Shown: positions 17,797 to 25,903, numbered from the stretch's first letter. The stretch: DNA of 64,000 nucleotides from Polaromonas sp. (GCA_013298945.1 JAAFJR010000002.1:186001-250000); one strand, 5' to 3'. Made by a program: numbers and translations. Notes: generated by a model from the letters alone, not told the origin.

Positions 17797-18288
17797 TTAT
17801 TTGGCTGCCAAGGCATCTTGCCCAGCTTTGGCGACCACGCCGTCTTGCTCAGCCGAGCCGCCTGAAATGCCAATCGCGCCAATGATTTTGCCGTCCATCA
17901 TTAGCGGGATGCCGCCTTCAACCGCGTTGGCGCCACGCAAGGTCAAAATGCGTAAACCTGCTCCGCCACCAGCTAAGGCGTCTTGAAACGCCTTGGTTGG
18001 CCGACGGTACAAAGCGGCCGAGCTGGCTTTGTCGTTAGACACGGCAATGCTACCGTACTGGGTGTTGTCCATCAACTCAAAACTAACCAACATACCTGCA
18101 GTGTTGACCACTGTGATAGCCATGGGAACGTTGATTTTCTTTGCCTCAGCAGCAGCGCCCACCACGGCTTTACGCGCCTGCTCAGCGGTAACGTTTGCGC
18201 CATATTGCGGCACTTGCGCCTGCGCTGCGCTAGAAAAACAAAGGATGGCTGCCGCAGCAAAGAGGGATGAAAGAAGTTTTGTACGCAT
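17797..18288 (-). CDS. Secreted GlcG/HbpS-family (DUF336) protein
   Basis: The 163-residue product has a Sec signal peptide (MRTKLLSSLFAAAAILCFSS, cleavage after AQAQ) followed by a GlcG/HbpS domain. Family hallmarks are the VVNTAGMLVSFELMD segment, KASSAALYRRPT and a glycine-rich C-terminus GGIPLMMDGKIIGAIGISGG. HbpS-like proteins bind heme or small ligands, and the function of periplasmic members is poorly known. ATG 18288 is preferred over the upstream in-frame start at 18339 because TTTGGAGA precedes it and the signal peptide starts there. Confidence 0.85.
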   Translation of the reverse strand: MRTKLLSSLFAAAAILCFSSAAQAQVPQYGANVTAEQARKAVVGAAAEAKKINVPMAITVVNTAGMLVSFELMDNTQYGSIAVSNDKASSAALYRRPTKAFQDALAGGGAGLRILTLRGANAVEGGIPLMMDGKIIGAIGISGGSAEQDGVVAKAGQDALAAK

Positions 18289-18473
18289 AGAAGTCTCCAA
18301 ATGAATTTGAAAGTTAGGTCTGGATGGACAATTGGCCAAGGATATCGTTTAAAGCAAGTATGCTTACCAAACGATTGGCGAAGTCTATCAGGGCAGAAAG
18401 ACCATGATAGATGTAGGTGCATCTTGCTCAAATCGATGCGTGGGCAAGTTTTATGTGTCCAAAAGCATTATTT
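18289..18473. other. Gene-free stretch upstream of the GlcG-like gene
   Basis: About 185 bases upstream of the GlcG-like gene show no coding potential that I trust. They presumably hold its promoter. The region leads into a repeat-rich segment (18474-18640) with an interspersed element, a REP-like palindrome and the end of the integron cassette. Confidence 0.4.
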
Positions 18474-18530
18474 TTGCTATTAAATTAATAGTTGCTTAGG
18501 CAATAAATACGCCGGCTACAGCCATATTTG
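18474..18530 (-). repeat. Interspersed element, intergenic copy D
   Basis: Reverse-orientation copy with GCTATTAAATTAATAG, then TTGCTTAGGCAATAAATACG and CCGGCTACAGCC. It sits between the GlcG-like gene and a REP-like palindrome next to the cassette. Confidence 0.88.
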
Positions 18531-18554
18531 ACTGGTAAATTTCAAGAAAATAGC

Positions 18555-18583
18555 CCGTCATTCCCGCGCAGGCGGGAATCCAT
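18555..18583. repeat. REP-like palindrome
   Basis: GTCATTCCCGC-GCAG-GCGGGAATCCATGC is the widespread proteobacterial REP-type palindrome, with a 7-bp TTCCCGC/GCGGGAA stem at 18561-18567 and 18572-18578. Only one unit is present here, and no REP transposase gene is in the window. Confidence 0.8.
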
Positions 18584-18631
18584 GCCGGCCTATGAAGTGA
18601 TATCAGATTACAAATCGAGCTGATTGAAGTT

Positions 18632-18724
18632 GCATCTAACGTTGACGTAACCAGGGACTTGCGCTAGGCGGGATCGCAGCGACTGGACGCCGCAAGGTGT
18701 CCGAGTTGACGGCCATGTTATGCC
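18632..18724 (-). other. attC-like recombination site of an integron cassette
   Basis: On the minus strand the site starts GGCATAAC (18724-18717) directly after the cassette gene stop and ends GTTAGATGC (18640-18632). The latter matches the canonical GTTRRRY core in which IntI cuts after the G. Internal imperfect dyads such as GGACACC-TTGC-GGCGTCC fit the foldable single-stranded structure of attC. The left core GGCATAAC is the exact reverse complement of GTTATGCC at the cassette's other end, as required when the excised circle re-forms attC. Confidence 0.7.
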
Positions 18725-19272
18725 TCACCTCGCGACCTTTCCGAGGACATCTACGCCGTTCACCACGAGGACAGAAGACTGCTCCATCTTCACCGCGCCC
18801 TCCGACCCAGGATACAGAGACCATTTGGGAGAGACCAGCTTCAAGCCCAAGGGCAACACCAGTTCTTCACGCAGCTCCAAGCCGTACGAGCACGTTGCGC
18901 CGCAGTTGGTGCGATATAGCCTGTACGCGAATCGCCCTCCGTAGGCCTCGCTCAGCAGTTCATACGAACCGTCAGTCTCCGAAAATTCGGGTGCCTCCAG
19001 CATGGCACAGCTCGACACGGCCAGGCAAGGAAGTGCGATTAGTACAGATACAACCAAGCCCATGCGCCTCAGCCACGCCTTATTTATAGAGCGAGCAAGG
19101 GTCAAAACGAGAATAGGCGCCAAGATCGACAGCACCGCAACTGCCCAGTAGTTTGCGGCGGGGTTGGCCAAACGAATTCGGTACGGTAAATCCAGCATGG
19201 CCTGCGCAAACACTGCCAAGATCATGGTCAAGCCTGCGCCCGCAGCGACGTGCAATTTTCTATGAGGCATAA
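18640..19272 (-). mobile_element. Lone integron gene cassette (about 633 bp)
   Basis: The segment between the two G/TT cleavage points (19273/19272 and 18640/18639 on the minus strand) has the layout of a mobile cassette: one gene that fills it almost entirely, no promoter room of its own, and a terminal attC. The gene's ATG is within the GTTATGCC core itself. The segment looks richer in GC and different in codon use from its neighbours. No integrase gene and no second cassette is visible in the window, so this is an orphan cassette. Confidence 0.65.
18725..19270 (-). CDS. Cassette-encoded membrane protein of unknown function
   Basis: The 181-residue product is not recognised. It has an N-terminal hydrophobic helix (about residues 9-28), further membrane segments near residues 40-58 and 70-88, and a C-terminal domain of about 90 residues with paired cysteines (TNCGATCSYGLELREEL). 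That domain probably faces the periplasm. The start ATG lies in the cassette boundary core GTTATGCC and the TGA directly abuts the attC core. This arrangement is typical for cassette genes. It is likely an acquired accessory gene. Expression would depend on an upstream outside promoter. Confidence 0.7.
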   Translation of the reverse strand: MPHRKLHVAAGAGLTMILAVFAQAMLDLPYRIRLANPAANYWAVAVLSILAPILVLTLARSINKAWLRRMGLVVSVLIALPCLAVSSCAMLEAPEFSETDGSYELLSEAYGGRFAYRLYRTNCGATCSYGLELREELVLPLGLKLVSPKWSLYPGSEGAVKMEQSSVLVVNGVDVLGKVAR

Positions 19273-19331
19273 CGTGTTTTATTTGTCATATCCGCAATTT
19301 AACAGATAACACCACAGATTTAACTTGAAGA

Positions 19332-19380
19332 TAAATTTAATAGCTGCTCAGGCAATAAATACGCTGGCTACAGCAATTTT
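19332..19380 (-). repeat. Interspersed element, intergenic copy E
   Basis: Reverse-orientation copy with TTTAATAGCTGCTCAGGC, then AATAAATACGCTGGCTACAGC. It lies between the cassette and the transaldolase-like gene, so element copies flank the cassette region on both sides (copies C, D and E). Confidence 0.85.
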
Positions 19381-19389
19381 TAGGCTAAT

Positions 19390-20067
19390 TTACGCCTTAA
19401 ATTGAAGACTTTTTGAGGTATCTAGCTCAAATTGCTCCATCGCCGCTTCGGTCAAAGCGTCGCTTGACCATGCGATCAAACTTGCGGGGGGCAGAGTTAC
19501 GGCCGCTGCGCCGCAGGCTATCAAACGGGTTAAGACTTCGGGGGATTTGATGCTGGCGGCTAGTAGTTTGGGGCCTTGGCTGCTGTTTTGCTGGGAAACA
19601 CAGGCTTGCATCAGCGGCCAAACGTCGCGCCCATCTGCCGCCAAGCGCCCCACATACGGTGCTACATAGGCTGCTTGTAGCGAGCTTGCCCACAAAAGCT
19701 GCACAGGATTGGACAAACCGGTTAGCAAAATGGCCTGGTTTTGAGCCTGCACAGCGCTGATGGTGGGCAACCAATCGGGGTGGCAGGGGAGTTTGATGGT
19801 CAATACCAGCTTGGCGGTATCAGCGGCAGTGCGGAGTTTTTCTAGCCAATGCAGGGCGAGGGTGGCATCGTTGCTGGGTAATTGCAGCATCAGCTCCGGC
19901 ATGCCGTGGTCCGCCGCGGCTTGGATCAGCTGCAAATAGGTGGGTAAATTAACGGGTAAACCGGCTTGGAAGACCAAGCTGGGGTTGGTGGTGACGCCTT
20001 GAATGGCAGGGCAACCTGCGGGGAGTTTCCAAGTGCTGACTTGGGCGGAGTCTAGGTAAATTTTCAT
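19390..20067 (-). CDS. Small transaldolase / fructose-6-phosphate aldolase-like protein
   Basis: The 225-residue TIM-barrel protein starts MKIYLDSAQ and carries GVTTNPSLVFQAG near residue 24, the signature of the TalC/FSA subfamily. A Schiff-base Lys is expected around KLVLTIKLPC (residues 85-94). Residues 169-215 differ from classical FSA, so the substrate may be unusual. The start ATG overlaps the stop of the ROK regulator gene (ATGA). It is the last gene of frcA-rbsD-ROK-transaldolase and probably handles the carbohydrate imported by the transporter. Confidence 0.8.
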   Translation of the reverse strand: MKIYLDSAQVSTWKLPAGCPAIQGVTTNPSLVFQAGLPVNLPTYLQLIQAAADHGMPELMLQLPSNDATLALHWLEKLRTAADTAKLVLTIKLPCHPDWLPTISAVQAQNQAILLTGLSNPVQLLWASSLQAAYVAPYVGRLAADGRDVWPLMQACVSQQNSSQGPKLLAASIKSPEVLTRLIACGAAAVTLPPASLIAWSSDALTEAAMEQFELDTSKSLQFKA

Positions 20068-21371
20068 ACCAAATCTTGCTTCAAGAAAATGTCTTTCAGC
20101 GGGAAAAACTGCGTGTGCAGCGGTAACAAAGCACCACCAATCGCCCGCGCATGGCTGCCAACCACACCAGACATCACGGCTGGGGGCTGCAAGCCTTCTA
20201 GGTTGTAGAGCTTGAGTTTGTCGCGGGTGGCAATGATCAAAGCGGTGATGAGTGATTGGCCCAAAGAGCCGTCTATCACCGAAGCATCAAGGTCTAGCAA
20301 CGCGGTGGCGCTGGTTATCGTCATTGCCAAGGCTAGGCTGGCTTGTGCGAGCCACGGGCCGGTAATGTCCGCATACTGCGCATCCATGATGCTGTCTTGG
20401 TGTACCAAAAGTGGGTCAAAACCAGCTTTTTCTAGCGCTTGCTCAAGCTGCCAGCCAGAGGCGAGTTGCAGCAATTGCGCGGGTTGACCATACTTGCTAG
20501 AGCCAGAGGCCAAACCTGTTGCTAAACCAGTAGGAAGGGAACCAATCGCACCCGCATTGCCATTCTGCCCCGCCATGATGTGGCCAGCAATGACGAGACC
20601 ACCACCCACAAATGTGCCAACAAACACATACAAAAAGTTGTTGACTGACAAGCCATGTCCTTGCAACATTTCAGCCATGCAGGCGCTGGTGGTGTCTTTG
20701 GCGAATTCAACGGGCAAATTAGTAAGTGCTTGAACAGCGCTGAGTAAGTCAAAATGTTCCCAGCTTTTTAAGGCTTGGGCGCTCTGCTCAGAAGAGTCGC
20801 CTAGTAGGTTGGACCATTTGTGCATGGACAAAGGGGCCGTCAAACCTATGCCGACTGTGCGCTCCCAATCAGCACCCATGGTTTGCTTGATTTGTGCCAA
20901 GGCTTGCTTGATGTTAGGCAGTACAACTTCGGGGTCAGGGTAGGGATAGCTGAACTGCAACTGGTGACGAGTATTCCCTAAAAAGTCAGTGACTACGACT
21001 TCCAAACTGCGTCGTCCGACTTGCAAGCCTAGGCTAAACGCGCCATTGGGGTTGAGTGACAGCGGCACAGACGGTTGGCCAATCTTGCCGCGCACGCGGT
21101 CTTGCTTGATCAATAAATCGTCACCCTCCAAGCGGTTGACGATGATGGAGACGGTTTGCGTGGAAAGTTGGGTGAGCCGCGCAATATCCGCCTTGGCAAT
21201 CGCCCCGTGGTGGCGAATGGTTTGCAAGACGATGCGCTCGTTAAACTGGCGCATACCGTTGTGGTTAGACCCGCGCATCATGCGCGCATCACGATAGATC
21301 GTCGGGGAGGTCGTAACGATGTCTGCTATATCGGATAACTTAGAAGTATCTGTAGCTTTAAAAGTGCTCAA
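20064..21371 (-). CDS. ROK-family transcription regulator
   Basis: This protein of about 435 residues has an N-terminal winged helix-turn-helix (KADIARLTQLSTQTVSIIVNRLE) followed by a ROK sugar-kinase-like domain with GTFVGGGLVIAGHIMAGQNG. The cysteine-rich zinc motif (CxCGxxGC) of many ROK proteins is missing after GAIGSLPTG. It probably represses the transporter genes when its sugar ligand is absent. The start is uncertain. TTG 21371 overlaps the TGA of rbsD (TTGA), and ATG 21284 directly before the HTH is an alternative. It lies between the rbsD-like and transaldolase-like genes in one operon. Confidence 0.85.
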   Translation of the reverse strand: MSTFKATDTSKLSDIADIVTTSPTIYRDARMMRGSNHNGMRQFNERIVLQTIRHHGAIAKADIARLTQLSTQTVSIIVNRLEGDDLLIKQDRVRGKIGQPSVPLSLNPNGAFSLGLQVGRRSLEVVVTDFLGNTRHQLQFSYPYPDPEVVLPNIKQALAQIKQTMGADWERTVGIGLTAPLSMHKWSNLLGDSSEQSAQALKSWEHFDLLSAVQALTNLPVEFAKDTTSACMAEMLQGHGLSVNNFLYVFVGTFVGGGLVIAGHIMAGQNGNAGAIGSLPTGLATGLASGSSKYGQPAQLLQLASGWQLEQALEKAGFDPLLVHQDSIMDAQYADITGPWLAQASLALAMTITSATALLDLDASVIDGSLGQSLITALIIATRDKLKLYNLEGLQPPAVMSGVVGSHARAIGGALLPLHTQFFPLKDIFLKQDLV

Positions 21372-21808
21372 ACCAAAATCACGCCTTTGCAAAACATGGC
21401 ATTTCCATAGGCGGTGCCTTCGCCGCATTGAACAATCAAGCTTGCATTTTTGACTTTGTCGTAAAAAGCAAATCGCTCAACAGGTTCAACTTGCTTGAGT
21501 TTAACGCCTTCTTTAGCGAGCAGTTTAACCACAGCGTTTTGCGCGGGGGTGCGGTGGCTGGCAGGAGCATCATTCACATGCATGTATGCTGCAGGATGGC
21601 TAACAAAGCTGTCTAAGGGAAACACCGACAAAACAGCTTGGCAAGCGCGTTCAAGCGTGATACCAGGTAACTGTACGACAGGTTTGCCTTGGGCCAAGTA
21701 GTTGGCGGTGAAGTTGGCGTCTACCACCGCGACCCATTCACCATGCCCCATGGCAGACAAATGCATCAACAATTCAGGCGACAAGATGGGATCAATTCCT
21801 TTTAACAT
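21368..21808 (-). CDS. RbsD/FucU-family sugar mutarotase
   Basis: The 146-residue protein begins MLKGIDPILSPELLMHLSAMGHGEWVAVVDANF, which is characteristic of the RbsD/FucU family. The conserved His in MGHG, the Asp in VVDAN and a C-terminal YGNAMFCKGV motif are all present. These enzymes interconvert anomers or pyranose/furanose forms of imported sugars. The ATG directly follows the frcA stop codon (TAAATG), so the two are translationally coupled. Whether the sugar is fucose, ribose or fructose cannot be settled from sequence alone. Confidence 0.88.
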   Translation of the reverse strand: MLKGIDPILSPELLMHLSAMGHGEWVAVVDANFTANYLAQGKPVVQLPGITLERACQAVLSVFPLDSFVSHPAAYMHVNDAPASHRTPAQNAVVKLLAKEGVKLKQVEPVERFAFYDKVKNASLIVQCGEGTAYGNAMFCKGVILV

Positions 21809-22630
21809 TTAGACGGTCTCTGCTTCTTTTTGGGTGTGGGGGGACAACTTAGGGGACATTTCTGGCGGTAGACTTGATGGATCAATAGCACCTGTTATCA
21901 AACCGACAATTTCTTGCGGGTTGGTTTGGCTTGTCAATCGGTTGCAAATAATGCGGCCTTGGCGGAACACGTAAATGCGGTCTGCCAAGTCAAACACTTG
22001 GCGTAAGTTGTGGCTGATGATGATGAGCGGAATGCCGCGCTCTTTGAGGCCGGTGATGATTTGCTCGACCCGTGCCGTCTCAGCCACGCCCAGTGCGGCG
22101 GTAGGCTCGTCCAAAATAATCAATTTCTTAGCAAAACCAGCCGCGCGCGCAATGGCGACGCACTGGCGCTGACCGCCAGACATACCACGCAGGCTTTCAG
22201 ACATGTCTTGAATCTTCACGCCTGTGGTGGAGAGCATAGACGTCGATTGCTCGCGCATGGCTTTGTGGTTCAAGATTGACAAAGGACCTAAATTGATACG
22301 GGTGATTTCACGACCCAAGAAGATATTGGCTGGCACATCCAAGTCCTCAGCCAGAGCCAGCGTTTGGTAGACGGTTTCCATGCCTTGGTCACGCGCGTCT
22401 AGCGGTGATTTGAAGCTGACTTTGCTGCCGTCCAGCAATAAATCCCCACTGTTGGGTTGCTCAGCGCCTGTGATCAAGCGCACAAAGGTGCTTTTGCCTG
22501 CGCCGTTGTCACCGACGATGGCAACATGCTCGCCCGGCATCAGGCGGAAATTGGCCTCGGTCAGCGCTTTTACGCCGCCGTAATGCTTGGTCAGGCTGCG
22601 GATTTCGAGCACGGGTTGGATAGTAGTCAT
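21809..22630 (-). CDS. frcA: Sugar ABC transporter ATPase (FrcA-like)
   Basis: This single-domain ABC ATPase has about 273 residues. Walker A is GDNGAGKST, the signature is MSGGQRQCVAIARA and Walker B is KLIILDEPTAALG, followed by the switch His in IIISHN. Most ribose-type systems use a double-domain ATPase (RbsA). A single domain matches the FrcA fructose type. I prefer ATG 22630 to the upstream start at 22669 because the family normally begins shortly before the LEIRSLTKHYGGVKAL strand. It is separated from frcB by a divergent promoter region. Confidence 0.88.
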   Translation of the reverse strand: MTTIQPVLEIRSLTKHYGGVKALTEANFRLMPGEHVAIVGDNGAGKSTFVRLITGAEQPNSGDLLLDGSKVSFKSPLDARDQGMETVYQTLALAEDLDVPANIFLGREITRINLGPLSILNHKAMREQSTSMLSTTGVKIQDMSESLRGMSGGQRQCVAIARAAGFAKKLIILDEPTAALGVAETARVEQIITGLKERGIPLIIISHNLRQVFDLADRIYVFRQGRIICNRLTSQTNPQEIVGLITGAIDPSSLPPEMSPKLSPHTQKEAETV

Positions 22631-22686
22631 AGGGGTTTTTAGTTCAAATAGGTTGCTAGCATGCCACAAGTTAGTTGAAATTGTAT

Positions 22687-22700
22687 TAGTAAAACTACTA
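22687..22700. promoter_or_regulatory. Small inverted repeat in the frcA/frcB divergent region
   Basis: TAGTA-AAAC-TACTA is a perfect 5-4-5 dyad about 57 bases upstream of the frcA start. It could be one operator for the ROK regulator, but nothing beyond symmetry and position supports that. Confidence 0.3.
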
Positions 22701-22774
22701 GGTTTATTTAATTGAAACTGTGATGTAATTCATACCTAGCAAGTGTTGTACCTACTTTATAACGCGGCTATTCG

Positions 22775-22786
22775 GTCAATATTGAC
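22775..22786. promoter_or_regulatory. Candidate operator palindrome before frcB
   Basis: GTCAATATTGAC is a perfect 12-base palindrome 22 bases upstream of the frcB ATG. It lies downstream of a plausible -10 (TTTATAAC near 22757-22764). A repressor bound there would block transcription, which suits the ROK regulator of the cluster. Binding is inferred, not shown. Confidence 0.4.
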
Positions 22787-22808
22787 AACTTAAATTTGGA
22801 GATAACCC

Positions 22809-23816
22809 ATGATTCAAAAGCGTTTATTCAGCCAATTGGCTTTGGCAGTCGTCGCTGCTGCTGTTTTGACTGCCTGTGGCAAAAAAGAAGAAGCTGCGCC
22901 TGCAGCGGCTGCCCCAGCTGCACCTGCCGTTAAAGAAGTGACTGTTGCATACATCACCAACGGCAATACCAACGAGGGCTGGACGCTCATTAACGGTGGC
23001 GCTAAAGCTGCTGGCGCTGCTCCGGGCGTGAAATTCATCGAACTGGCTGCTGAAAAAGGCGAGTTGTCAAAGCAATTGGCTATCGTTGAAGACATGATTA
23101 CGCGTAAAGTGAATGCTATTGCCATCGCGCCAGTTGACAGCAAAGGCATTGCACCAGCTATCAGCAAGGCTTTGGCTGCAGGTATTGCTGTGGTTGCTGT
23201 TGATACAGGCATTGATGGCGCTGAGATCACTTCTTATGTGGCAACTGACAACGTGCCAGCTGCTAAGTCACAAGGTGACTGGGCTGCGGACCAAGTGGGT
23301 GACACAGATACCGTCATCTACGTGACTGGGGACCAAGGCCAATCCACAGGCCGTGAGCGTAAAGAAGGTTTCTTGGCTGGCTTGAAAGCTAAAAAGCCAA
23401 ACGTGAAAGTGGTTGAAGTACCAACAACTTGGGACCAAACCATGGCGCAAAACGGCGTGGAAGCAGCTTTGAAAGCCAACCCTAAAGCCAAGGTCATTGC
23501 TTGCGCATGGGACGGCGGTGCTTTGGGTGCTAAAGCAGCTTTGTTGGCTGCTGGTAAAAAGCCAGGCGACGTGAAAATCGCTGGTTTTGACGGTTCACCA
23601 GGCGGTTTGGACATGATGAAAGAAGGCTGGCAACAAGCTAACTCTGCACAAATGCTTGCCAAAATCGGAAAAGTGGGTGTAGAGACAGCGATTGCCGCAG
23701 CCAACGGCGGCAAAGTTGAAAAGCGTATCGACACAGGTTCATTCTTGGTGTTGCCAGCAAACGTTGACCAATTCGCTAAAGATTCTGGCGTCGGCCAGTT
23801 CATGAAGGTCAAATGA
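22809..23816 (+). CDS. frcB: Sugar ABC transporter substrate-binding protein (FrcB-like)
   Basis: The 335-residue periplasmic binding protein has a lipoprotein-type signal ending LTAC (Cys23), then a Lys/Glu- and Ala/Pro-rich tether. A type I periplasmic binding fold follows, with VAYITNGNTNEGW, AIAPVDSKGIAPAISKALAAGI and VVAVDTGID. These match the ribose/fructose/galactofuranose binding family. ATG 22809 follows TTGGAGATAA. It heads a rightward operon with frcC and a PfkB kinase. A strong stem-loop follows the gene, which usually raises binding-protein output relative to the permease. Confidence 0.9.
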   Translation: MIQKRLFSQLALAVVAAAVLTACGKKEEAAPAAAAPAAPAVKEVTVAYITNGNTNEGWTLINGGAKAAGAAPGVKFIELAAEKGELSKQLAIVEDMITRKVNAIAIAPVDSKGIAPAISKALAAGIAVVAVDTGIDGAEITSYVATDNVPAAKSQGDWAADQVGDTDTVIYVTGDQGQSTGRERKEGFLAGLKAKKPNVKVVEVPTTWDQTMAQNGVEAALKANPKAKVIACAWDGGALGAKAALLAAGKKPGDVKIAGFDGSPGGLDMMKEGWQQANSAQMLAKIGKVGVETAIAAANGGKVEKRIDTGSFLVLPANVDQFAKDSGVGQFMKVK

Positions 23817-23856
23817 TTTTAGGTAATTGAGAGAGTAAGTAAGAGAGAGACTTAAA

Positions 23857-23888
23857 GGCGACCGTTGCAAAGCGGTCGCCCTTTTTTA
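23857..23888 (+). terminator. Intrinsic terminator/attenuator between frcB and frcC
   Basis: GGCGACCG (23857-23864) pairs with CGGTCGCC (23873-23880) around an 8-base loop, and CTTTTTTATT follows. This is a textbook Rho-independent terminator inside the operon. It probably acts as a partial terminator that gives more binding protein than permease. Confidence 0.85.
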
Positions 23889-23930
23889 TTATTGCGTTTT
23901 TTGATTTTGAGTATTGTTGAGGACGGTCAT

Positions 23931-24884
23931 ATGAATTCCCTGAAGCTAATCACCCGCCAAGAGTGGTATGGCGCTTTTGTCGCCGTGCTGGTGCTAGGCC
24001 TGTTTTTGACCATTGCCTCCCCTTATTTTTTGACCACAGGTAATTTGTCCAATATTTTGGTACAGGCCTCTGTGGTGGCGCTGCTAGCAGGCGGCCAAAC
24101 CTTTGTGATCTTGACAGGCGGTGTTGACCTTGCTGTGGGTGCAATCTGTGCATTAGCGGGTGCAATCGCTGGTCACATGATGATTAAATTGGGTATCAAT
24201 CCTTACATGGCCATCCTCGCAGCCTTGGCCATTGGCGCTGCAGTGGGTTTGTTCAACGGTTATTTGGTCGCCTTTGTAGGTATTCCTTCGTTTATCGTGA
24301 CTCTGGGCGGTTTGACACTGTGGCGTGGTCTGGCGTTTGATGCAACAGGCGGTTTTGACAACTCCGGTATGCCCGCTTTGATTCGCTTTTTTGGTTACGG
24401 CGAATTTTTAGGTGTACCTATGCCAACCTGGATAGCTGGCTTGTTCTTCATCGCCATGGCCTTTGTTTTGTCTAGTACCAAATTGGGTCGTTACGTTTAC
24501 GCCATGGGCTCTAACGAAATGGGTGCGCGCCAAGTGGGTATCAATATTCGCTGGTACAAATTGAGCGTTTACGTTGTAAGCGGCTTGTCTTGTGCCTTAG
24601 GTGCTATCGTTTTGATGGGTCGTATGGATTCATCCAGTGGCAAAATGGCGCAAAATTTTGAGCTAGATGCGATTGCAGCCGTCATCTTGGGCGGAACGTC
24701 ACTCTTTGGGGGACGCGGCAGCATTTGGGGCAGTTTGCTCGGTGCGGTGCTCATCACCATGATTCGCAACGGCATGAACTTGATGGAAATCTCACAATTC
24801 CGCCAAATGATGGCGATTGGTGCGGTCGTTATCATCGCTGTGTGGATTGATGTGGTTCGTCGTCAGCGTTTGCTTAAAAAGTAA
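23931..24884 (+). CDS. frcC: Sugar ABC transporter permease (FrcC/RbsC-like)
   Basis: The 317-residue polytopic permease belongs to the BPD_transp_2 family used by ribose-type importers. It has about nine to ten hydrophobic segments, the TGGVDLAVGAICALAGAI motif and the GGTSLFGGRGSIWGSLLGA motif near the C-terminus, which contacts the ATPase. ATG 23931 has GAGGA at 23919-23923 with good spacing. Longer in-frame starts upstream would overlap the terminator hairpin and are unlikely. It works with FrcB and FrcA. Confidence 0.9.
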   Translation: MNSLKLITRQEWYGAFVAVLVLGLFLTIASPYFLTTGNLSNILVQASVVALLAGGQTFVILTGGVDLAVGAICALAGAIAGHMMIKLGINPYMAILAALAIGAAVGLFNGYLVAFVGIPSFIVTLGGLTLWRGLAFDATGGFDNSGMPALIRFFGYGEFLGVPMPTWIAGLFFIAMAFVLSSTKLGRYVYAMGSNEMGARQVGINIRWYKLSVYVVSGLSCALGAIVLMGRMDSSSGKMAQNFELDAIAAVILGGTSLFGGRGSIWGSLLGAVLITMIRNGMNLMEISQFRQMMAIGAVVIIAVWIDVVRRQRLLKK

Positions 24885-24981
24885 ATTCCGAAATAAATTT
24901 CCAAGTCGTTTGGCAACAAAGTATTGAATTTTGCGAGCCAAAGTTCAATGCTGATTTGGTAAAAGAACCATAATTCATCAG

Positions 24982-25893
24982 ATGAATAAATCAATTTACG
25001 TGCTCGGCGAAGCACTGATGGACTGCATCGCTCAGCCCGATGGCACATTAAAACCCCTCAAAGGCGGCAGCCCTTACAACATGGCGCGTGCTGCGGCTTT
25101 ACGCGGCGCTTCGGTCAGCTTCGTCAATCCGCTCTCAACCGACAATTTTGGCGACGACATGCGTGCGCAATTGGCTTCAGAAGGTGTCAAACCCTTGCTG
25201 CCAGCCAGCCGTTTGCCCACCTCTCTGGCGGTCGTACAAATCAAAAATGGCCAGCCCAGCTACGGCTTTTACCGTGAAGGCATTGCCGACCGTGATTACA
25301 CTGCTGAGCAAATTTTGACAGTTTTAGAAGATGTCGCACCTGGTGTTTTGCACACAGGTTCGTTGCTACTTGTCCCGCCAGAGCACGAAAAAGTCATCAA
25401 CGTGCTAAAAGGTGCGAAGAAAATGGGCTGGACTATCAGCATCGACGTGAATCTGCGCCCTAAACTGGCTGCAAATTTGCCGCAATATGTCGCCGCTGTG
25501 CAAGCTGCCGTGCCCTTGGCAGACTGGCTAAAAGCCAGCGATGAAGACTTGGCATTGCTAGGTTTTGCCGCACCTAAGCGGAGCCAAGGAGCAGATATCG
25601 CCAAACACTTCACAGCCAAAGGCATCAGCCGCCTAGCGCTGACCTTCGGTGGCGACGGTGCTTGGCTGCAGGTTGATGGCCAATCCGCAGAGCAAGATGT
25701 GCCAGCCGTGCAAGTGGTCGATACTGTGGGCGCTGGCGACACGTTTTGGGGTAACTGCTTGGGCGATTGGGTTCTAAATCCGCAAGACGCCGCCAGACGC
25801 GTCCAAACCACCTTGCGCCAAGCCATGCAAGCAGCAGCCATCAACTGCACCCGCGCAGGCTGCCAGCCGCCAAGGTACGCCGAGTTGTCATAG
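24982..25893 (+). CDS. PfkB-family sugar kinase (fructokinase-like)
   Basis: The 303-residue kinase begins with VLGEALMDCIAQPDG and carries the PfkB signature with catalytic Asp, DTVGAGDTFWGN (about residues 249-260). The N-terminal GGSPYNMARAAALRG segment is typical of fructokinases. It probably phosphorylates the sugar imported by FrcBCA with ATP. Fructose to fructose-6-phosphate is the simplest guess. It follows frcC by 97 bases on the same strand. ATG 24982 follows no strong ribosome site. Confidence 0.88.
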   Translation: MNKSIYVLGEALMDCIAQPDGTLKPLKGGSPYNMARAAALRGASVSFVNPLSTDNFGDDMRAQLASEGVKPLLPASRLPTSLAVVQIKNGQPSYGFYREGIADRDYTAEQILTVLEDVAPGVLHTGSLLLVPPEHEKVINVLKGAKKMGWTISIDVNLRPKLAANLPQYVAAVQAAVPLADWLKASDEDLALLGFAAPKRSQGADIAKHFTAKGISRLALTFGGDGAWLQVDGQSAEQDVPAVQVVDTVGAGDTFWGNCLGDWVLNPQDAARRVQTTLRQAMQAAAINCTRAGCQPPRYAELS

Positions 25894-25903
25894 TTTTGCT
25901 ATT

